Positions 62,214-64,000 of a stretch of 64,000 nucleotides of DNA are shown piece by piece. Position 1 is the stretch's first letter. Each line of letters starts with the position of its first letter. A program made the position numbers and the translations under genes. The notes beneath the pieces were generated by a model. That model ran no database searches. It worked only from the letters and a program-made list of their open reading frames with translations, and had not been told where the DNA came from. Source of the stretch: Flagellimonas sp. CMM7 (GTDB lineage Bacteria > Bacteroidota > Bacteroidia > Flavobacteriales > Flavobacteriaceae); contig NZ_CP090003.1 in the NCBI RefSeq assembly GCF_021390195.1, forward strand, positions 3,617,501 through 3,681,500. Direction: 5' to 3'.

Positions 62214-63701
62214 ATGCTTAAGTCTTTGGTTTGTTTTCTATTGCTTTTTATAACCACATTTATTTGGTCACAAGAGAGGACATTGCCTCCTGACCTTAGA
62301 CAACATAACCTTACCCAATTCAATGCAAACTTATTAAATGCATCTTATGGAACGGATTGGAACAATCCAAACTCTTTTTCAGTTTGGACACGTTGGCAAT
62401 GGCAAACAATAGATGGAGATCCAACTAGCATATTTGCCAATTATACCCATCAACTTAATCAAAAATCAGTATTGGGGGTTGGTTTTTTGCAACACAATAC
62501 GGGAACCTTTCTACATACTGGAGCAAATGTTAATTATGCTTATACTTTCTTGTTACAGGATAATGTTAAACTGATGGTTGGAGCTAATCTTTTTGGATTT
62601 CAAGAAAAACTGGCAGATAATCGTTTTGTTCCAAACCCAGATATAGATTTACCGCAATTAGAGAATACCAATCAATTTATGATTCTTTTTTCTCCAGGAG
62701 TACGATTACAAGTAAACCAATTTAATTTAGGGTTGGCCGTAGAGAACGCATTGGATTTTAATTTTTCTGAAAATGGAAGGGGGGAAGACCTTAGAATATT
62801 TACAGGCACTCTAAGCAATGACTTTCCTGTTACAATATTTTCTGGTGAAGACAGCAGCTTTGTAAGACCTATTGTTTATGTAAGATCAATACCAAATGAA
62901 GACACACAATTTGGAATTAACGGATTATTTTCCACTTCCAAATTCTGGGTGCAGGGAGGTTACAATAGTTTCTATGGAGTTTCTGGGGGATTGGGAGCCA
63001 CTTTTGCAAAACAATTTTCTATTGGTGGATTGTTGGAATTTGGCACGGATACTTTCTTAAGAGATGAGGATCCCACTTTTGAACTGATTGCTTCATATCA
63101 TTTTGGAAAAACAGATAACCGTAAAAAAGTTATTGGCTTTGATGTTGAAAAAGATGATGCATTAGCTTTGGAACGAATTAAGGTGGAAGAAGAGAAACAA
63201 AAGCGTAAGGAACATGAGAAAAAAACAGCCGCCGAACAGGAAAGACTAAAAAAAGAACAAATAGCGGATACCAAAAAAGAACAGGAACTTTTAGCTAAGC
63301 AACAATTTGAAAAGGATTCTATAGCCAAAGCACAACTGGTTGCCTTGAAATTGCAAGAAGAACAAAAAAGACGGGATAGCATTGCTGAACTTCAAGAAGC
63401 ACAAAATGTTCAGGTAAGGCCAAACGAAAAATATGAGGAAGTAGCAAACGCAGAAGGTTTAGAACCAGGGTTTTATTTGATCGCCAATGTTTTTGGTACA
63501 AAGAAATATTTTGAAAACTTTATGTTGACCCTTAAGAAAAAAGGATTAGATCCAAAATCGTTTTTCAGAAGTCAAAACAAATACAACTATGTGTACTTGG
63601 AGCGTTATAATAGTATGAATGAGGCTCGCAAGGCTAGAGATAGCAAATTCTTTGGAAAATACCCTGACAAAACTTGGATTTTCAGAGTTAGGGGCAAGTA
63701 A
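62214..63701 (+). CDS. PorP/SprF-type barrel fused to a coiled coil and SPOR-like tail
   Basis: 495 residues. Signal peptide 1-20 (WSQ). Residues ~25-300 are a PorP/SprF outer-membrane barrel (LTQFNANLLNASYGTDWNNPNSFSVWTRWQWQTIDGDPTSIFANYTH; FSPGVRLQVNQFNLGLAVEN; SKFWVQGGYNSFYGVSGGLG). Residues ~315-405 form a highly charged coiled coil (KVEEEKQKRKEHEKKTAAEQERLKKEQ). The last ~80 (EPGFYLIANVFGTKKYFENFMLTLKKKG...) look like a SPOR domain, which binds denuded peptidoglycan. SprF-type proteins work with type IX-secreted adhesins, but no adhesin gene is next to it in the window. Confidence 0.87.
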   Translation: MLKSLVCFLLLFITTFIWSQERTLPPDLRQHNLTQFNANLLNASYGTDWNNPNSFSVWTRWQWQTIDGDPTSIFANYTHQLNQKSVLGVGFLQHNTGTFLHTGANVNYAYTFLLQDNVKLMVGANLFGFQEKLADNRFVPNPDIDLPQLENTNQFMILFSPGVRLQVNQFNLGLAVENALDFNFSENGRGEDLRIFTGTLSNDFPVTIFSGEDSSFVRPIVYVRSIPNEDTQFGINGLFSTSKFWVQGGYNSFYGVSGGLGATFAKQFSIGGLLEFGTDTFLRDEDPTFELIASYHFGKTDNRKKVIGFDVEKDDALALERIKVEEEKQKRKEHEKKTAAEQERLKKEQIADTKKEQELLAKQQFEKDSIAKAQLVALKLQEEQKRRDSIAELQEAQNVQVRPNEKYEEVANAEGLEPGFYLIANVFGTKKYFENFMLTLKKKGLDPKSFFRSQNKYNYVYLERYNSMNEARKARDSKFFGKYPDKTWIFRVRGK

Positions 63702-63710
63702 TGGTAGGGG

Positions 63711-64000
63711 CTATTTTTTTATTTCCTTTTGTACCAGTTGTTCTAAATAGGCAATTGTGTTGACAAGATATTTTCTGTCCCTTGTCATGGTAGACATTGC
63801 TATTGCACCTTGAAGCATGGTAAATAATTGTTTGGCAAATTGAAGCGGCGGAACAGGTAAATAGATTTCGCCTTGCTTTATACCGTTTTCTAAAACCAGC
63901 GCTATTTTACCCTCTATTTCTTTAATAGTTTCCTTAACAGCTGCGGAAAGTTGGTTGTTGTTGTTTTGCGCATCTACTCCCACATTAAGAATTGGACATC
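63711..64000 (-). CDS. TetR family regulator, C-terminal part (cut by window edge)
   Basis: The frame is open to the window end; residues CPILNVGVDA precede the internal GTG at 63983, so the gene continues beyond base 64000 and the N-terminal DNA-binding helix-turn-helix is out of view. What is seen (KETIKEIEGKIALVLENGIKQGEI, FAKQLFTMLQGAIAMSTMTRDRKYLVNTIAYLEQLV) is the ligand-binding and dimer part typical of TetR/AcrR regulators with G-C-P-I/L-x-N at the domain border. Target and ligand are unknown. Confidence 0.82.
   Translation of the reverse strand, partial: CPILNVGVDAQNNNNQLSAAVKETIKEIEGKIALVLENGIKQGEIYLPVPPLQFAKQLFTMLQGAIAMSTMTRDRKYLVNTIAYLEQLVQKEIKK

Overview
The window looks like chromosomal DNA of a Bacteroidota bacterium, most likely family Flavobacteriaceae. 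Evidence seen directly: AT-rich sequence, many start-proximal TAnnTTTG boxes (the Bacteroidota sigma -7 element), few Shine-Dalgarno sites, signal peptides ending in AQ or SQ, a TonB-dependent receptor with a carboxypeptidase-like N-domain next to a DUF4249 lipoprotein, a PorP/SprF-type protein, DUF4294, DUF4835 and DUF6913 genes, and an RprX/RprY-like two-component pair. The genus cannot be fixed from the sequence alone. No rRNA, tRNA, CRISPR array, phage or complete insertion sequence was seen. Almost all of the window is core housekeeping sequence.

Layout. 1-5.5 kb: end of an unidentified gene, a collagen-like Gly-X-Y lipoprotein, hisS (whose stop codon lies inside an inverted repeat), a Nudix hydrolase, a palindromic intergenic element, an M42 peptidase, DUF4294 and DUF6095. 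5.5-12.5 kb: a GntP permease, a DUF4249/TonB receptor pair, and monomeric isocitrate dehydrogenase. 12.5-18.9 kb: a 630-bp gap holding an orphan terminator and a candidate 23-residue gene, then rplS, a membrane protein, trmD, a GNAT, a membrane coiled-coil protein, long-form GAPDH and a DegP/Q-like protease. 18.9-25.4 kb: dapF-GNAT-mltG operon, a putative wall lytic protein, an RsmI-like methylase, LMW phosphatase, dnaA and a thioesterase. 25.4-32.7 kb: yigZ-eamA-HAD-ribD on the minus strand facing GNAT-prmC-LOG-ligA-small protein on the plus strand.

32.7-38.4 kb is the most accessory-looking part: a stand-alone ComEC-like metallo-beta-lactamase hydrolase with an SH3-like N-terminus, a cadherin/PKD/BspA-repeat lipoprotein, and a UshA-type 5'-nucleotidase split into two genes. 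38.4-50.8 kb is a long plus-strand core run: DUF6913-dapA, bamD-rpoZ-coaBC-DUF4835-recN, fabI, a glycosyltransferase, YbbR-like, coaE, and a histidine kinase/response regulator pair. 50.8-59.6 kb is a nine-gene minus-strand run with stop/start overlaps: a Gfo/Idh oxidoreductase, hydroxybutyryl-CoA dehydrogenase, DUF1015, YggS, an exonuclease/GIY-YIG fusion, a K+ channel with a C-terminal zinc ribbon, miaA, gluconate kinase and gluconate permease. 59.6-64 kb: pcm, smpB, a DUF6503 lipoprotein, a histidine phosphatase, a PorP/SprF barrel fused to a coiled coil and SPOR-like tail, and a truncated TetR regulator.

No clear-cut new multi-gene system was found. The best leads are the orphan small gene plus terminator at 12574-12701, the stand-alone MBL hydrolase, the fused channel, and the PorP-SPOR fusion without an adhesin gene in the sequence visible around it.
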